Notes under the pieces: generated by a model
Seen by the model: only the letters and a program-made list of their open reading frames with translations
What the model was told of the DNA's origin: nothing
The model's database searches: none
Shown here: piece after piece, positions 63,953 to 64,000 of the stretch
How positions within the stretch are numbered: the first letter of the stretch is position 1
Layout of the letters: every line of letters begins with the position of its first letter
Translations under genes and position numbers: made by a program
Origin: Neisseria sicca
Lineage (GTDB): Bacteria > Pseudomonadota > Gammaproteobacteria > Burkholderiales > Neisseriaceae
Length of the DNA stretch: 64,000 nucleotides
Reading direction: 5' to 3'
NCBI RefSeq assembly: GCF_003044565.1
Contig: NZ_POXG01000003.1
Coordinates: forward strand, 326,670-390,669

Positions 63953-64000
63953 TGGTGGGTGATGACGGAGTCGAACCGCCGACATTCTGCTTGTAAGGCA
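63953..64000 (-). tRNA. tRNA-Val (TAC), 3' part, cut by the window edge
   Basis: Anticodon loop CTTACAA (anticodon TAC) with stem TGC/GCA visible, T-arm GGCGG TTCGACT CCGTC, acceptor ATCACCC and ACCA end. The 5' half lies beyond 64000. It is upstream of tRNA-Asp on the same strand, 32 bp apart, so probably co-transcribed. Confidence 0.93.

Overview
The window is chromosomal DNA of a Neisseria species, most likely of the N. mucosa / sicca / macacae group. The main evidence is dozens of copies of the DNA uptake sequence AGGTCGTCTGAA (the variant known from that clade rather than the ATGCCGTCTGAA or AGGCCGTCTGAA dialects), many as inverted pairs after genes where they act as terminators. Ten Correia-type repeats (about 107 or 156 bp, ends TATAGTGGATTAA) and a typical neisserial housekeeping gene set (hemE, hemD-hemX-hemY, argH, glnD, lolB-ispE, prs-rplY, thiC, dld) agree with this. 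The species call is inference.

Layout. 1-11.8 kb: end of a thioesterase gene, gamma carbonic anhydrase, two low-GC orphan genes, cardiolipin synthase, a PAP2 phosphatase, hemE, then hemD-hemX-hemY and a thermonuclease. 11.9-17.8 kb: an AlgZ/LytS-type sensor kinase divergent from argH, then glnD and an XRE regulator. 17.8-18.3 kb: an FNR-dependent sRNA (AniS/FnrS-like) and tRNA-Pro. 18.5-26.9 kb: an NSS transporter; TPR protein, lolB and ispE; three identical tRNA-Gln genes; prs and rplY; an orphan metal-type ABC ATPase that ends inside a Correia element. 27-29.5 kb: metallophosphoesterase, an RpiB-like isomerase and a secreted protein.

29.6-43.2 kb is an RNA-repair island and the most interesting part. 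On the minus strand, one sigma-54-type promoter (about 35.2 kb) faces an array of tRNA-like / Y-RNA-like non-coding RNAs (seven units, some with permuted tRNA architecture). These are followed by two small unknown proteins, the Ro60 orthologue Rsr (TROVE + vWA), an unknown 195-aa protein and a polynucleotide kinase / T4 Rnl1-type RNA ligase that looks like one fused gene split by a frameshift in an A8 tract. Divergent on the plus strand are a Thg1-like 3'-5' RNA polymerase, a 1775-aa exonuclease-RecQ-UvrD fusion, and RtcR, the CARF-AAA+ sigma-54 activator of RNA-repair operons. No rtcA or rtcB is present; kinase, ligase and Thg1-like enzymes appear to take their place. Inferred model: damaged tRNA activates RtcR, sigma-54 polymerase transcribes the Y-RNA/Rsr/kinase-ligase operon, and broken or 5'-eroded RNAs are repaired.

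43.3-50.5 kb: a secreted protein, a four-gene cassette (ketoacyl-ACP synthase III-like, SDR/epimerase, MBL hydrolase, F390-synthetase-like adenylating enzyme) that looks like an undescribed small natural-product or lipid pathway, then lrgA-lrgB with a divergent LysR gene. 50.5-54.1 kb: an IS3-family element inserted in the loop of an uptake-sequence terminator, and thiC under a TPP riboswitch. 54.2-64 kb: Gfo/Idh/MocA oxidoreductase and nitroreductase, MFS transporter, TrkH, DUF445 protein, D-lactate dehydrogenase, a DUF2628 protein, tRNA-Asp and a partial tRNA-Val.
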